The translations under genes were made by a program, and so were the position numbers. Source: Byssochlamys sp. IMV 00236 (Eukaryota; Ascomycota; Eurotiomycetes; Eurotiales; Thermoascaceae). Taken from it: a DNA stretch of 64,000 nt. How positions within the stretch are numbered: the stretch's first letter is position 1; each line of letters opens with the position of its first letter. This document shows, one piece after another, positions 1-11,309 of this stretch. The notes beneath the pieces are model-generated. The model did not search any database, was not told where the DNA came from, and was given only the letters and a program-made list of their open reading frames with translations. The stretch covers positions 6,284-70,283 of the forward strand of contig MSJH02000696.1 in the NCBI GenBank assembly GCA_001931875.2. Direction: 5' to 3'.

Positions 1-158
1 TTTTTTCTCTCTTATTTATATACATGTACCCATCTGAGGAGAGTCCTGCTGGATATACTATAGCTTCAAACTTAGTGACCATGGTGTTGCTTTTGCTCTT
101 GCTTCGATTCCTATAGATGGGGGGAAAAAAAACGTTAATCTCAATAATGACCCATATA
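1..158. other. left edge, 3' flank of acid phosphatase gene
   Basis: AT-rich flank that holds the presumed 3' untranslated region of the minus-strand phosphatase gene. A poly-A run lies at about 125-132. I see no gene here. Confidence 0.5.
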
Positions 159-1472
159 TCATTTGCTATTCAGCCGAAGGCATGAAGATGAACCCACTTT
201 TCTCGTAGCAGTCACATCGACATTATAGCCGGTCTTGGTGTCATAGGGAAACGGGCTAGTGTAGTTGTAAGTCGGTTCCAGATGACCCCAGGTCTTCTTG
301 ACCTGTTCCAGAATGCCGTGTCCGGCAGAGCACTGGCCAGACGTGGCGGGGACGGGCCAGTCCGGGGTGTATGTGGAGTAAGTGTTGGTTGAGAAGGGAC
401 CGGGGAGAGTCTGGTTAAGGTAGAGGTTGGTCGTGTCAACTTCGTAATTGACGTAGCCGGTCTTGTTGGCGACGATCTCGAAAATGTTGGCTCCGCAGTC
501 CCAGCGGCCGAGGGAGGGGAGACCCCAGTTGGCGGAGAGGGAGGCAATGGTGGAGTAGTGAGTGTAGAATGTGTTGTCTTCGGTTCCCTTGAGTTCCTCG
601 GGGATGGCTCCGCCGAGGAGGATGCTGAAGACCCTGTTTCCAGTCGGGTAGAGGTGGGTTTCGTCAAAAGTGAGCAGGAGGAGAGTGTCCTTCATGAAGT
701 ATTCGTTTTCCAGGAGAGGCTGGACGAAACCACGCTCCCACTTGGAACCGAAGGTGATGGTGGTGTCGTGCGCGTCGTTAGTAAGGTTACTGGTGATGAA
801 CGCGTACTGCGGAAGCTTCTCATGCTCCAGATCCTCGTAGAAGTTGGTGAAGTTCTTGATCTGGCGGAGTCGGTTGTTGTCTTGGGTGACCGAGTCGTAA
901 AGGATCAGCGGGTTATGCTTCCGCACGTAATCTCCGGCCATGGTGACTTGGTTGGAGTAGTTGAACCCTTGGAAACCGGGGTAGGGCATGTGCTCTTGGT
1001 ATTCTCCCCAGGCAATCTTCTTGGTATCGAACAGATCCGCGATGGAGGAGATATTGGCGGGCACCTGGTTGAAGTTGTCGTTGTCCATGCCAAAGGTGTC
1101 ACCACCGGCTGAAGCACAGTAGTTCGGCTCGGACGGATGAGTAACGGCCCAGTAGTTGGTCAATGTGATGCCCTGTTTGGCGAGCCATTGCTGGTTGGGA
1201 TCACCAGCTGCGGCGGAGTAGTCCTGTATACTTCATTAGTCATGTGCCTGTATAGCTGCGAGTCATATCGACGATTAGGTACTTACAATGTTCTCCAGCC
1301 AGATCTGGTAGAACTTGTTGAAGGCGACACCCTTGACGTTCGAGACAGGGCTCAGTGGGAGCGTAGTGGCAGCAGCAGCTTCAATCTCCTGCAGGGTCGG
1401 CTCCTCGACAGTGCTGGTGGCAGCCAAGGCCAAGCTCGCCGTGGCGAGGATGTTCGCGATGGAAGCTCTCAT
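159..1472 (-). CDS. secreted acid phosphatase, phosphoesterase family (PhoA/AphA-like)
   Basis: Two exons, complement(159..1223, 1287..1472), give 416 residues. The intron has a GTAAGT donor and a CAG acceptor and joins in phase 0. Residues 1-19 or so (MRASIANILATASLALA) form a signal peptide. The mature part matches the fungal phosphoesterase/acid phosphatase family (A. niger AphA, A. fumigatus PhoA type): THPSEPNY and GGDTFG segments near the N-terminus, the TFDE metal-site-like segment and YSTIASLSANWGL further on. Many N-x-S/T sites suit a secreted glycoprotein. Its expected role is release of inorganic phosphate from external phosphomonoesters under phosphate limitation. A TATA-like element and CACGTG boxes lie upstream. 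The start is chosen because the signal peptide follows directly; an upstream in-frame Met adds 16 polar residues and would spoil it. Confidence 0.9.
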
Positions 1473-1534
1473 CTTGGCGTCTGTCAGCGGAGGAGAGTTG
1501 GTCACTGATACAGACAACAATGACCAGAGTATGA

Positions 1535-1590
1535 TCGCTTTTATATGTATATCCAGCCGGTCTCCCCGTAAAACCCACCACGTGCACGTT
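1535..1590 (-). promoter_or_regulatory. TATA-like element and CACGTG box upstream of the phosphatase
   Basis: Read on the minus strand, a TATATAAAAG-like element lies at about 1540-1552, roughly 70 bp before the ATG. A palindromic CACGTG lies at 1579-1584, with a half-site-like CACGTT next to it at 1585-1590. CACGTG is the core bound by Pho4/NUC-1-type bHLH regulators of phosphate-repressible phosphatases in fungi. A second CACGTG sits at 2025-2030. Binding here is inferred. Confidence 0.5.
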
Positions 1591-2443
1591 GAGGGAATCT
1601 TAGATCCCGGTTAAGTTCCGAGAGCTCATAATGTGGCCGCGGAGTTAATCATTATTAACAGATATCCCAGCAAACAGATGGAGACTGTCCAGGTGGGTTG
1701 CCCTTGCTGCGAAGGAATGGCATCGGGAAGCATCACCACGATGTCTGCAGGGAACTTCTTACTTGACAATCGGCATGCCAACTAGCCCTCTGCGGTTAAA
1801 CATCATCGGGAGCTAATCTGAATACCCTTGCCGGTCCTCTGAGCATCCTCGAGTGACATCCGAGGGGTTTCCCATTCTAGAACTCATGATTTTTAATTAA
1901 CACAGGCGATTCGTTGCTATATCTGGAGGTCTTCCCTGATTTCGCTGGGCATCGGGGTGAGAGAGCAATTTGGCCCGGCACTAGAATTGCTTTGAGCGGA
2001 CGAATCCGTGTTTCCAACATGCCGCACGTGCTGGAATGGACGCTGTCCACAGGCCTGTTATTATGATTGTGAGCGAGGGACGGCGCCTCGTGAGGAACAT
2101 ATGCTGTCGAGGTCGCTCCGCAGCAATCTTCGAAAGATCTTGCGGATAACCGGCCGCATACCCTATGCCGTTGATTTCTTGTCGCTGTGTGGTAAACGAA
2201 GCTATCAGGAAACTTCGTATTTCATACTCCAAGAACTTCCACTCCACTTGATTGTCGGCATCTTCCGCACACCTAGACCACGGTCTGGAAACGCGCATCG
2301 AGCAATGATGAGCTTCTGATCACCGTCGTGCGCAGCATAACTAGTTCTTTTCGATTTTTCTCTTCTTAGCAATCGTTTTCCTAGACCGATGTCCGGGCTG
2401 GTACCTGCAGCGTAAGCAGGCGCCGCAGCGCATATCAGCAAGT
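1591..2443. promoter_or_regulatory. divergent intergenic region, acid phosphatase / laccase
   Basis: This spacer carries the promoters of two divergently transcribed genes. A CACGTG is present at 2025-2030. Short open frames here show no recognisable protein features, and I see no further gene. Confidence 0.5.
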
Positions 2444-4439
2444 ATGGGCACTGGGAGTACAGCGCGGGAGAAGAGTTACGGGCAACCCGTCGAAAAGCAA
2501 AAAGGTCCAACTCGCCTGGCTTTGATAATATCTGGCGCATTCGCTCTTTTCATTATCATTGCCTCCGGTCTTTGTTCGGGACTGGGTCTGAGGCTAAACC
2601 ATGAGCGCATTGCCGTGCCTCCGGTAGAAACCAACACAAGCGGCGGCACTGCCAGCTCTCCAACGCTGCCGCCATGGAGACGGGACATGTCCGAGTATGA
2701 TTTGGACATGGATAGCTGGGATATCGATGCTGAACCTACGACACGAAACTATAACTTCGTACTATCGGAGGTCACCGCAGCTCCCGATGGTGCGTATCGA
2801 ATAGCTCTTGTAATGTGTTGATTTCTATGCGAGCCTGAAGCTAATCGATTGCTCATAGGAGTCGTTCGACAGTTGTTTGTCATTAATGGGCAATTTCCAG
2901 GCCCTCTCATTCGGGCGAACCGAGGAGACCGGATCGTGGTTAATGTGACAAACCACCTATCCGAGCCTACTTCTATGCATTGGCATGGGATGTTTCAAAA
3001 CGGTACCAACTGGATGGATGGCACTGCCGGAATCACCCAGTGCCCTATCCCTCCGGGAAAGAGCTTCCTTTATAATTTCACCGTCGAAAATCAATATGGA
3101 ACTTTCTGGTACCATTCCCATTATTCCACCCAGTACATGGATGGCCTTTTTGGTCCTCTCATAGTCCACTCTCCGGAAGAAGCTCGTTTCAGAGAGCTTT
3201 ATGACCATGATCAAGTTGTGATTCTCCAAGATTACTATCACAACGTTTCCTCGGCTCTTATCCCCGGGTACCTTGCCCCTGGGAATGAGAACAATGAACC
3301 TGTCCCGGATAATGGTCTTCTGCAGGGGACCAACTAGTAAGTGATTTTGAGAAGAAATATCTCGCTGTAAGAACGAGCTAACATTTCTAAGCTTCAATTG
3401 TTCATCTCTGGCGGCCGCCAGTGGCTATACTTGCCATGACAACTCCACCAGAGCAGCGATCCCAGTGCAAAGGAACAAGAGGCACCGTCTTCGACTGATC
3501 AACGCGGGCGGGTTCGCGGAGTTCCAGTTCTCTATAGATAACCATACTCTATCAGTTATCGAGGCAGACGCCACCATGGTCGAACCGTTAGAAGTGCATC
3601 GGCTTGAGATCTCTGTTGCTCAGCGCTATTCAGTCATTCTGACGGCTGATCAAGAAGCGGGAAATTATTGGATCCGTGTAGACATGAACACTTTGTGTTT
3701 CACGGCCAGGAATCCCCTTCTCGACCCCGCTATAAAGGGTATCCTAACATATACGAACACCAGTACGGATCCGGAAGAGGGAATCTCCACGGACTGGTCA
3801 GATGCAAGAAATGTCCTGTGTCAAGACCTAAATTCCACCTTACTCGTCCCAGCTGAGCCGGAATCTCCACCTCCAGCTGATGTGGTCTACTCTCTCAAGT
3901 TCGCGTTTATGATCGGAGCGTATACTTTATCTCGCGCATACGTCAACGAGTCAGTCTCATGGACGGTGCCCGACGTTCCGACTTTGAACACCGCAGTTTC
4001 GGGTCTCCGTTCTGGAAACCAGACGTTTAATACGACCGGAGTGGCCCCCTCGTATGGATTCGAGAACCAGTATATTATCAGCATCCCTGAGAACCAGGTA
4101 GTCGATCTCTTGATCACGAACATGGACGAGGGAGCGCACCCTTTCCATCTCCACGGTCACGAATTCTGGGTCATGGCCACATCTCCAGAGCAGTATTTCC
4201 CCTGGCACACGTATGGGTCGCTTAACACGACGAATCCTCTACGGAGAGATACCGTGACGGTTGACGCCTACGGATGGGCTCTCATCCGGTTTCGCAGTGA
4301 TAACCCAGGAATGTGGGCTTTCCACTGCCATATCACCTGGCACATGGAGGCTGGACTCCTGGTACAATTCCAGACGCGTAACGACTTGATGAAAGATTGG
4401 ACGCTACCAGAGGATGTACTCGGTCTATGTGAAGCATGA
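2444..4439 (+). CDS. laccase-like multicopper oxidase with N-terminal membrane anchor
   Basis: Exons 2444..2789, 2859..3336 and 3392..4439 give 623 residues. All four copper motifs are visible: HWHG near residue 156, WYHSH near 199, HPFHLHGHEF near 523 and HCHITWHMEAGLL near 585. Ten residues after the T1 Cys is a Leu, the usual axial residue of ascomycete laccases. The three cupredoxin domains are complete. Instead of a cleavable signal, residues 25-49 form a strongly hydrophobic helix after a basic N-terminus, so the enzyme is probably a type II membrane protein with its catalytic domain outside the cytoplasm. Expected reaction: one-electron oxidation of phenolics with reduction of O2 to water. 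The nearby cleavage oxygenase and aldehyde dehydrogenase suggest an aromatic substrate. A ferroxidase or ascorbate-oxidase-like role cannot be excluded from sequence alone. Confidence 0.9.
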
Positions 4440-4986
4440 TTCTGGGCGAAGTTGACGGTTTTATGACTGGAAGTTTCAGTATCTGCTTCGCATGCATCGT
4501 TGGGAATTTTAGCATAGCTATAGGCGTTGGGGAGACAAGGAGGACATCTTTTATTCAAGTCTCTATATTACTATTAAGAAAAATGAGGTATTAATCTGAG
4601 CAAAGCTCATATTGCCGAATCCAAAATGGCACAGAGTTAATGTGAAATTTATAAATGAGCAATTCCACTGGCCTTTTCGACGCCGGGGTGAAAACGCACG
4701 CAGACTTACGGGTAGACGTCACGTAGATCAACGCTCGAGTCGGTCCATTAATCTACACGAGGATATGTATACGGCTGCATAGTTCTTGTGAACTGGAAAC
4801 GGACTAGACATGTGAGATGTCCTTCTGATAATAGCTTGTCAATTCAAATTATTCTTCGTGGAATGTAACAGGTTACCTGCTTTACCTGTTGTGAAATTAT
4901 TGTACGACCGCCCCGCGGCCAGTAAGTTATGGATCAACCTCCACCACTCTCACGGGCTATTTCATAAATCAGATCAATGTATCTCA
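4440..4986. other. convergent intergenic region
   Basis: AT-rich spacer between the 3' ends of the laccase-like gene (+) and the cleavage oxygenase gene (-). No gene or repeat seen; presumably both transcripts terminate here. Confidence 0.5.
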
Positions 4987-6636
4987 TCAAGGCAAAACGG
5001 GATTTCGTTGCCAGGGAAGAGGTTGGTCAGCGGGTTTCAACGATCCTAGATCTCCTCCAGCAGCACGACGTTTAGCATATGCTTCGATCTCGTCCTGATC
5101 GACCCAATTTCCATGCACACCAAGCCCAAGTTTCATTGGGAGGCGGATGATAGCAATAGGGCCCTGGGCGACGTTCAACGAATCGAAGAGCAAGATATCA
5201 TTCCTCATTTCATCGAGACGGTTAGCGAAACAAATAACCCATCCGACTCCTTCTTCTTGGGATTCTTTCTTGGGAATGAAAACAGGCTCCTGAAGAGTCG
5301 AGGTTGGCCCGGCGAACCACACATCACGTTCGCCTGTGTCCCAGTTAAAATGACCGAGGCAGTTAAACAGCCCACCGGCCGGTGAGCCACATTTTGCACC
5401 GTCGTAAGGTCTGGTGCCTTCAATGAGTAGCTGCCAGAAGTGGGAGTATCGTTTGCCCATGAATCTTTCGTCAATGCGCGCGAATTCACCGGAATTATCC
5501 AGATCCATCTGTGGATAAATGAGCGTGTCGGACGGTAATTTGGGGTCGATCACCCAACGGGTCGTTGGAGATTTGATCTCCTTCCTCTCCTCGGCTTCAG
5601 CTGCTGGTGACGGTGGAGTGAGCTTTGGATCTGGCGGGAAGAAAAAGAATACGTTGCCATTTGCAACTGTGAGATCCGCTACTATATTCCCATCTTCATC
5701 CTCATAGCTGCCGGCAAAATGGCCCTGGAAGGCGTTTGGACCCCGATACCATCTTGCATCTTCTGGTTTTGCATTGCGGCGAGGGAAAACGCCATAGATT
5801 TGGTTCTCGTTCGGATCCCACGCGAAATGATTACCTCCCGCACGAAGCCGATCAAGTGATACCTTGAGCGGCGTCAGAGGGAGAATCACGTAGTTTTTGG
5901 TGATCGTGCAATCATGGATGAACCCGCAGAACGGCGCCTGGTACCAACACTCTTCCGTCTTGCGGCCTTCCTTGTCGATAGTCCATATGACAATGTCTCG
6001 GGATGCATCCTGTCCGTTTCCACCAGCTTCGTAAGCGAAGGCAACCATCTCACCTGTATCCGGATCGATCTTTGGGTGGGCAGTGAAGGTTGGAGCAAGA
6101 ATCTGGCCCTCGAAATCATATCGTCCAATAGTCTCCAGCGTCACCGGGTCCATGGCGAATGGAGGGCCATCCTCCTTGAGCGCGAGTAGGGTCCCTCTCC
6201 AAAAGAAGATATTTGTATTCGACACTGTCCGAAGGATTCCTCTCACTGCCTCACTATCAGTGTACGGATTGCGGTATTTCCCAAAGAGATTTTTCCGCGC
6301 TGCCGTCTCGATTTTAAACCTATCTGTCTGGACGTATCGCTGCTTAAAATCGGCGTGGCCATTCTCGATACGAATCGCGGTGACATTCCCATCCCCACTA
6401 GAGTGAATATCTTCTTCATATGTTGGAGGAAAGCGATGGTCAGGCTGGACGCGATAGAAGGTTCCTGAGATCTCCTTTGGGATCGACCCTTCGATTTCCA
6501 AGTCGAAGATATCTCCTTCGATACGGGAAGGACGGGCAAAACCGGTGAAGACAGCGGTGTTGGGAAACTGAACTTGATCTGTCGCTTTCTTTCCGTTCAC
6601 GTAAACTGGTCCAGTTTTGTGTAGGATATGTGCCAT
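4987..6636 (-). CDS. carotenoid/stilbene cleavage oxygenase (RPE65/CCD superfamily)
   Basis: Single-exon gene of 549 residues. The four iron-binding histidines of the family can be placed: TAHPK (H187), FIHDCTIT (H241), FQGHFAGSYED (H306) and LGVHGNW (H508). Length and the N-terminal IPKEISGTFYRVQPDHRFPP block are typical of fungal non-retinal cleavage oxygenases such as lignostilbene/resveratrol dioxygenases (Neurospora CAO-1 type). These split a central C=C bond with O2 to give two aldehydes. No signal peptide or membrane helix is obvious, so it is probably cytosolic or membrane-associated. It is transcribed away from an aldehyde dehydrogenase gene 1.4 kb off, a fitting downstream enzyme. 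Whether the substrate is a carotenoid or a stilbene cannot be read from the sequence; the stilbene type is my preference. Confidence 0.88.
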   Translation of the reverse strand: MAHILHKTGPVYVNGKKATDQVQFPNTAVFTGFARPSRIEGDIFDLEIEGSIPKEISGTFYRVQPDHRFPPTYEEDIHSSGDGNVTAIRIENGHADFKQRYVQTDRFKIETAARKNLFGKYRNPYTDSEAVRGILRTVSNTNIFFWRGTLLALKEDGPPFAMDPVTLETIGRYDFEGQILAPTFTAHPKIDPDTGEMVAFAYEAGGNGQDASRDIVIWTIDKEGRKTEECWYQAPFCGFIHDCTITKNYVILPLTPLKVSLDRLRAGGNHFAWDPNENQIYGVFPRRNAKPEDARWYRGPNAFQGHFAGSYEDEDGNIVADLTVANGNVFFFFPPDPKLTPPSPAAEAEERKEIKSPTTRWVIDPKLPSDTLIYPQMDLDNSGEFARIDERFMGKRYSHFWQLLIEGTRPYDGAKCGSPAGGLFNCLGHFNWDTGERDVWFAGPTSTLQEPVFIPKKESQEEGVGWVICFANRLDEMRNDILLFDSLNVAQGPIAIIRLPMKLGLGVHGNWVDQDEIEAYAKRRAAGGDLGSLKPADQPLPWQRNPVLP

Positions 6637-8013
6637 TTTTGTTATTATGTACTGTACAAATAATATAGATAGTTACATACAACGGGCTGCGGTTACGCGA
6701 TAACTTATCGTTTAGTGGCTTTTGTGTTTTTGGTTCTTTAGATGGCGAGGAACTGTGCTATATGTAATCTGTGCTGTGTTTCATCTCGAGCTGCTTAACA
6801 ATCCCGTTAAAGATGCTTTGATTGAAGCCAACTAGGAGGGTTCGGCAGGCTAAGTACCGAACTAACAGTAACTATCCGCAGTCCGACTAGCTAACCCGGT
6901 GTGGAAGGTCAAGGGAGATCGCCTACTGCTAGACACCTAGTGCCAAAGTGTTATAGGCGATGTGAGCACTGGTGGAGGATCCCACAAAGCAGAGTCGGTC
7001 ATGTGGGACAATTAGTACCACATCGCCGAAACAAGAGGTAGAATATCCTTGTATTGTGATCTAAACGGCTACATGGGTCAAATTACCTACTAGTTAGTCT
7101 GTGAGATAATGGAGGATTCTTTCCGCCAGTCATGGACATAGAATGAGTGATTGTTACTCAATGTGAAGCCATGAATAAGCATACTTCTATACCGTCAAGT
7201 AATCATTTGGTACCGTTGAACACCGGAGATTTTTTGGGAGTTGATCGATGTCTATGATCTCTCGGTATCGAAGCGTATTTGCACTGCTGAATTCCCGGAA
7301 CCCCACTTCGAGCGAGATCCTGTGAGATTTAAGTATACAATAATTACAATTACAGTGCAAGTGCCTACAACATCGGGCTATCAATCGGTCCGTCTGGATG
7401 GACTGTGTAAGTGACGATCCCTTTGATATTATTATTGTACTTACCTACACAGTCCCACGTCGTCTAATATCGACGAGTGCTCGTCAAGGTGGAGCTTTTG
7501 GAGCAATTGTCATCTGTACGTGCCGGTAGCTTGCGTCGTACAATGCATATTCTCCCCACATTGCTAATTTATGTGCCGAGGAGATGTTGTCGGTATGTGT
7601 GATAAGGAACGGGGCCTAGAGTATTAACGGTGCGAACCGTTGTCACGAATGTTCGGCCCCACGTCTCCTCTCGCCGGGGAGGTCAGAGTTTCCCACGAGA
7701 GGAAAAATAAAGACTAACACGAGAAAATCTTGCTTATTGGATACAGCCACTCCGTATTCGGATGAGTCTGTAACTTATGCTATCCCTGATTACGGAAATG
7801 ATACCTCGGGGCAAGGGTGTAAGGGAGAAGAGTCTCCGATATATTAACAGATGGTGGAGGGGGAAGCATGGGGGGCAGTATCACTGTCGGGCTCGAGAAT
7901 AAGTATCCTTACTCTCTTCAGTTTTCCCCGGCATATCTTCTTTTCTACAGGACGTAGAACAAGATAAACAGCTTCAGCGGGAGAAGGTAAAGACAGTCCT
8001 GCTGCATGCAAAC
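6637..8013. promoter_or_regulatory. bidirectional promoter region, cleavage oxygenase / aldehyde dehydrogenase
   Basis: 1.38 kb spacer between two divergent starts. AT-rich stretches and several GATA/TATC cores are visible, for example near 6670-6710. No coding sequence is convincing. The shared spacer makes joint regulation of the two genes likely. Confidence 0.5.
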
Positions 8014-9660
8014 ATGGCACCAGCACGAGTTGAACCGTCTATTGAGACGCGGTTATTTATCAATGGAAAAGTGAGTTGTTGAGATGTGTCGGCCAAACAG
8101 TGCATCTGGGGAATCCATGTTATTGACAACTTATGACATCTAGTTCCAACCGTCAAAAAGCGGCAAGACCTTTAACTTGACCAATCCTACAACAAGGGAG
8201 GTGATCGCTGAAAGTAAGTTGTGATACGTACATACCTCTAGTCGAAAAGGATTAATCTGACTTCTACTTAGTCCACGAGGCGGATGAAGAAGACACCAAT
8301 GCTGCCGTTGCGGCAGCAAAGGCGGCATTCCCAACCTGGAGAGACCTCGAGCCATGCGAGAGGGGTGTGTACCTGGCCAAATTCTCCAAACTTATCCGCG
8401 AGTCGATCGACGAGCTTGCCTATCTAGAGGCTATCTCAACGGGAAAGCCCATTTCTGCTTTCGTCGATGGCAACACCGCGGCAAGCAATTTCCAACACTT
8501 CGCCGAGGCTGGTTACCAGATCCAGGGCTCATCGAGTCTAAACACACGTAACCACCTCAATATCACAGTGAAGCAACCTTTCGGTGTTGTTGCTTGTATT
8601 ATCCCATGGAACGCGCCCTGCATTTTCTTCTCGCTCAAGGTTGCCCCGGCCCTCGCGGCCGGAAACACTGTTGTCCTCAAGAGTAGCGAGAAAGCTCCTT
8701 TGACGGTGAGTAGTGCTAGCACATGGTATAATGATTTGAATGAGACATGAACTAATACGTTACTGCCAGTCAATATATCTCGCCAAGTTGGCAGCAGAAG
8801 CTGGCTTCCCTCCGGGTGTATTGAACGTAATCACAGGCTTTGGCAGGCCGTGCGGCTCGACGCTCTCGTCTCACATGGACGTCCGCTGCCTCAGTTTCAC
8901 AGGCTCCCCTGTTGCTGGCCAGCAGATCCAAGCTGCAGCGGCAGCTTCAAATATGAAGAACGTCATCCTTGAACTAGGGGGCAAGTCTCCAGCGATTATC
9001 TTCGAAGACGCAGACCTCGAAAGTGCGGCTACAATGACGCAAAACAGCATCCAGTACTTGAGCGGGCAGATGTGCATGGCGAACTCCAGGATCTACGTCC
9101 ATGAAAGCGTCGTTGATCGATTTCTTGCTCTTTTCAAAGAGAAATTTGGCGCTGCCCGTCTTGGTGACCCCCTCGATAAGACAACTACCCAGGGTCCACA
9201 AGTTGATGAAGTTCAATACAATCGCATTAAGTCATATCTAGAAATTGGCCAACGAGACGGAACTATGACACTGGGCGGTGATGCGCAAGACGGCTTCTAT
9301 ATCAAACCAACAGTTTTCGAGAACGTCCCGGAAGACTCCCGGATCATTAAGGAAGAAGTCTTTGGGCCAGTTGTGGTCATAAACACATTCAAGACTGAGT
9401 CCGAGGTCATCTCTAAAGCAAACGACACGGAATTCGGCCTTTATGCAGCTGTGTTTACCAAGAACATTGATCGGGCAATCCGCGTATCGAAGCTCCTCGA
9501 GGCGGGAACTGTGGCCATTAATTGTACCAGCCCAACACAAGCCAAAGAGCTGCCATTCGGCGGCTTCAAAGGCAGTGGTGTAGGCAGAGAGGGTTACGGA
9601 ATCAGTTTGGAGAACTATGTGGAGACAAAAACGATCCTTATCAGAGTTAGCCCTGAGTGA
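8014..9660 (+). CDS. NAD(P)-dependent aldehyde dehydrogenase
   Basis: Exons 8014..8070, 8144..8213, 8272..8705 and 8770..9660 give 483 residues, all junctions in frame. ALDH hallmarks: the IIPWNAP segment of the cofactor pocket, FTGSPVAG, the general base Glu255 in ILELGGKSP, the catalytic Cys289 in SGQMCMANSRI, EEVFGPVV and the C-terminal PFGGFKGSG. Length is normal for the family and no targeting signal is seen. The closest feel is the betaine/aromatic aldehyde dehydrogenase group. Divergent from the cleavage oxygenase, it could oxidise the aldehydes made by that enzyme to acids. The ATG used opens into the conserved VEPSIETRLFINGK start; an ATG 8 bp upstream is out of frame. Confidence 0.9.
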
Positions 9661-10048
9661 TGCAGAAGAGGATATAAAGCAGGTTTCCGGTTATAATCCA
9701 GGACGGAGGTGAGCTGATAAGTGATATATGAGAAGATACTTCTCTTCCGCCGGGGACATACTGCATGCCGAGTCCGCTTTTAGTGCGCAAGAACTACTAC
9801 GCAGCCATGAATATATATGCTTCAATAGATCTAGATAGTCAAGGAATGATGCGAAAAGGAAATACTGGGAATATTTTCTTTATTACAGAGAAAACTTCTA
9901 GCATGCTATGATGAATTATACTCAACGCACGAAATGGAGCTGACGACAAAATGCGGAAATGTTGGTTGTCGAGCACCAGTCCGATTTCCTCATTAATATA
10001 TTTGTAATGCAAACGCGTTATAATACAATGTCATCATGCATTATGTCT
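9661..10048. other. convergent intergenic region
   Basis: AT-rich spacer between convergent genes. No gene seen. Confidence 0.5.
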
Positions 10049-10533
10049 TTATTTGATGCCCTTGTGCTTTAGATCCTGGGGGACCAGGACATCATCGTCT
10101 CCCGGTCGTCGCACCGTCGCGGCTTTTATTTTTTCTTCGGGGCCATCAGGGCCCTCGAAGTCCTTCGCTTCAGTCATTCTAGACACAACACACGTCAGGT
10201 AAAGTTCACAATTGGCATAGTCCGAGGGCGCATGAAACTTACCGTCCCCGATCATCGAGTTCACCACCTTCTTCCGGAGGGATCTTTCTGTGGTCGCCAG
10301 ATGATGAACTGGCGACCACTCCGTACTTTGCGCTTGCCGCACCGCCAAACTGCTTGTCTACTTGTTCATTGACTCCGGATTCGAGGACTAAACGATATGA
10401 TTAGTACTGAGGTTTTCTAACACTTGCAAGTCAAGGACCAATAGGTACCAGAGTCACTCTTTCGTCCAATACCCTGCTTGGCCTGGTAGGAGTTAAGATC
10501 CTGCTCAGCACGGTGAGCTGCGTCGAGAGACAT
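10049..10533 (-). CDS. small hydrophilic protein, function unknown
   Basis: Three exons, complement(10049..10178, 10243..10387, 10449..10533), give 119 residues. Each junction has a standard splice signal (GTACCT/TAG and GTAAGT/TAG) and the frame closes. The protein starts MSLDAAHRAEQDLNSYQAKQG and is rich in Gly, Asp, Glu, Lys and Ser, with no hydrophobic segment and no Cys, so it is probably largely disordered. It has the look of small conserved stress- or conidia-associated fungal proteins, but I do not recognise a family. A short exon pattern with full-length frame closure argues that it is a real gene. Confidence 0.65.
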
Positions 10534-11309
10534 GCTGGAATAGAAGGATAAAGTAGTTTGGCTGTGTTAAACTTGTACTTGAGTAGGGAAAAGAAATTTG
10601 TTCTGTCTGTAGTATGCAGTCTGCTTTCTGCTCGATGCGCAAAGTTCGAACCTTGAAGGACTATATGTACCAGTATACGGAGGAATGGCTTCCTGCGAAC
10701 TGAGGGTATCTTGCATCATCATACATCATAGCGATATCACCACTCCACAACCAAGGAGAGCGGAGTTCGATTGTGCCTGGCAAGACGAGCGGAGCAGAGC
10801 TTCCATCATGATCTTTCTGATATCATTGGCATTAAAGAGCTCTGCTGAGGCTCCTTTTCAGTGAGAAAATCTAGGCATTGAAGTAGTCTCTTCGTTATCG
10901 CTCTAGGATGTGCCGGTGTGATTGGAGTCGATCAACATAAAGCCGAATAAGGAATGACCTCATACGACCTCAGAGCGGACGCTAACCCAGAATAAGACCG
11001 ACAGAAGCCCTAGGGTCTACCCGAATAAGGCTTAGTTCAGGGCAAGACCCTAGGGTGTACCGGAAAGGAACAACATGATTCCAGAAGATCCTTAAACAGT
11101 AGGCGGTGAGCTGCGGGGAGTGACGCTGATCTTGCTTGTAGAGGGACAAATGAATGGAGTTACTTTATTCTGGTGTTGTTGACAGCCAGCAGACCCTGAA
11201 ACAGGAATCCAGAGCTCTGTGGGTCTATCTCATATGGCTTTTCTGTCCTGACGGACGTCTGTCTTTACCAGTTGAGCTCACTTACAGTCGAGCGTTCAAC
11301 TGATTCGCC
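10534..11309. promoter_or_regulatory. divergent intergenic region, small protein / importin
   Basis: Holds the promoters of the two divergent genes. Motif AATAAGGMNT-like words recur around 10948-11035 (GAATAAGG seen twice, AATAAGACC once). No gene seen. Confidence 0.4.

Noticed and set aside
558..1112. 184-codon plus-strand frame
   Set aside because: Lies antisense within the acid phosphatase exon; composition is that of a shadow frame.
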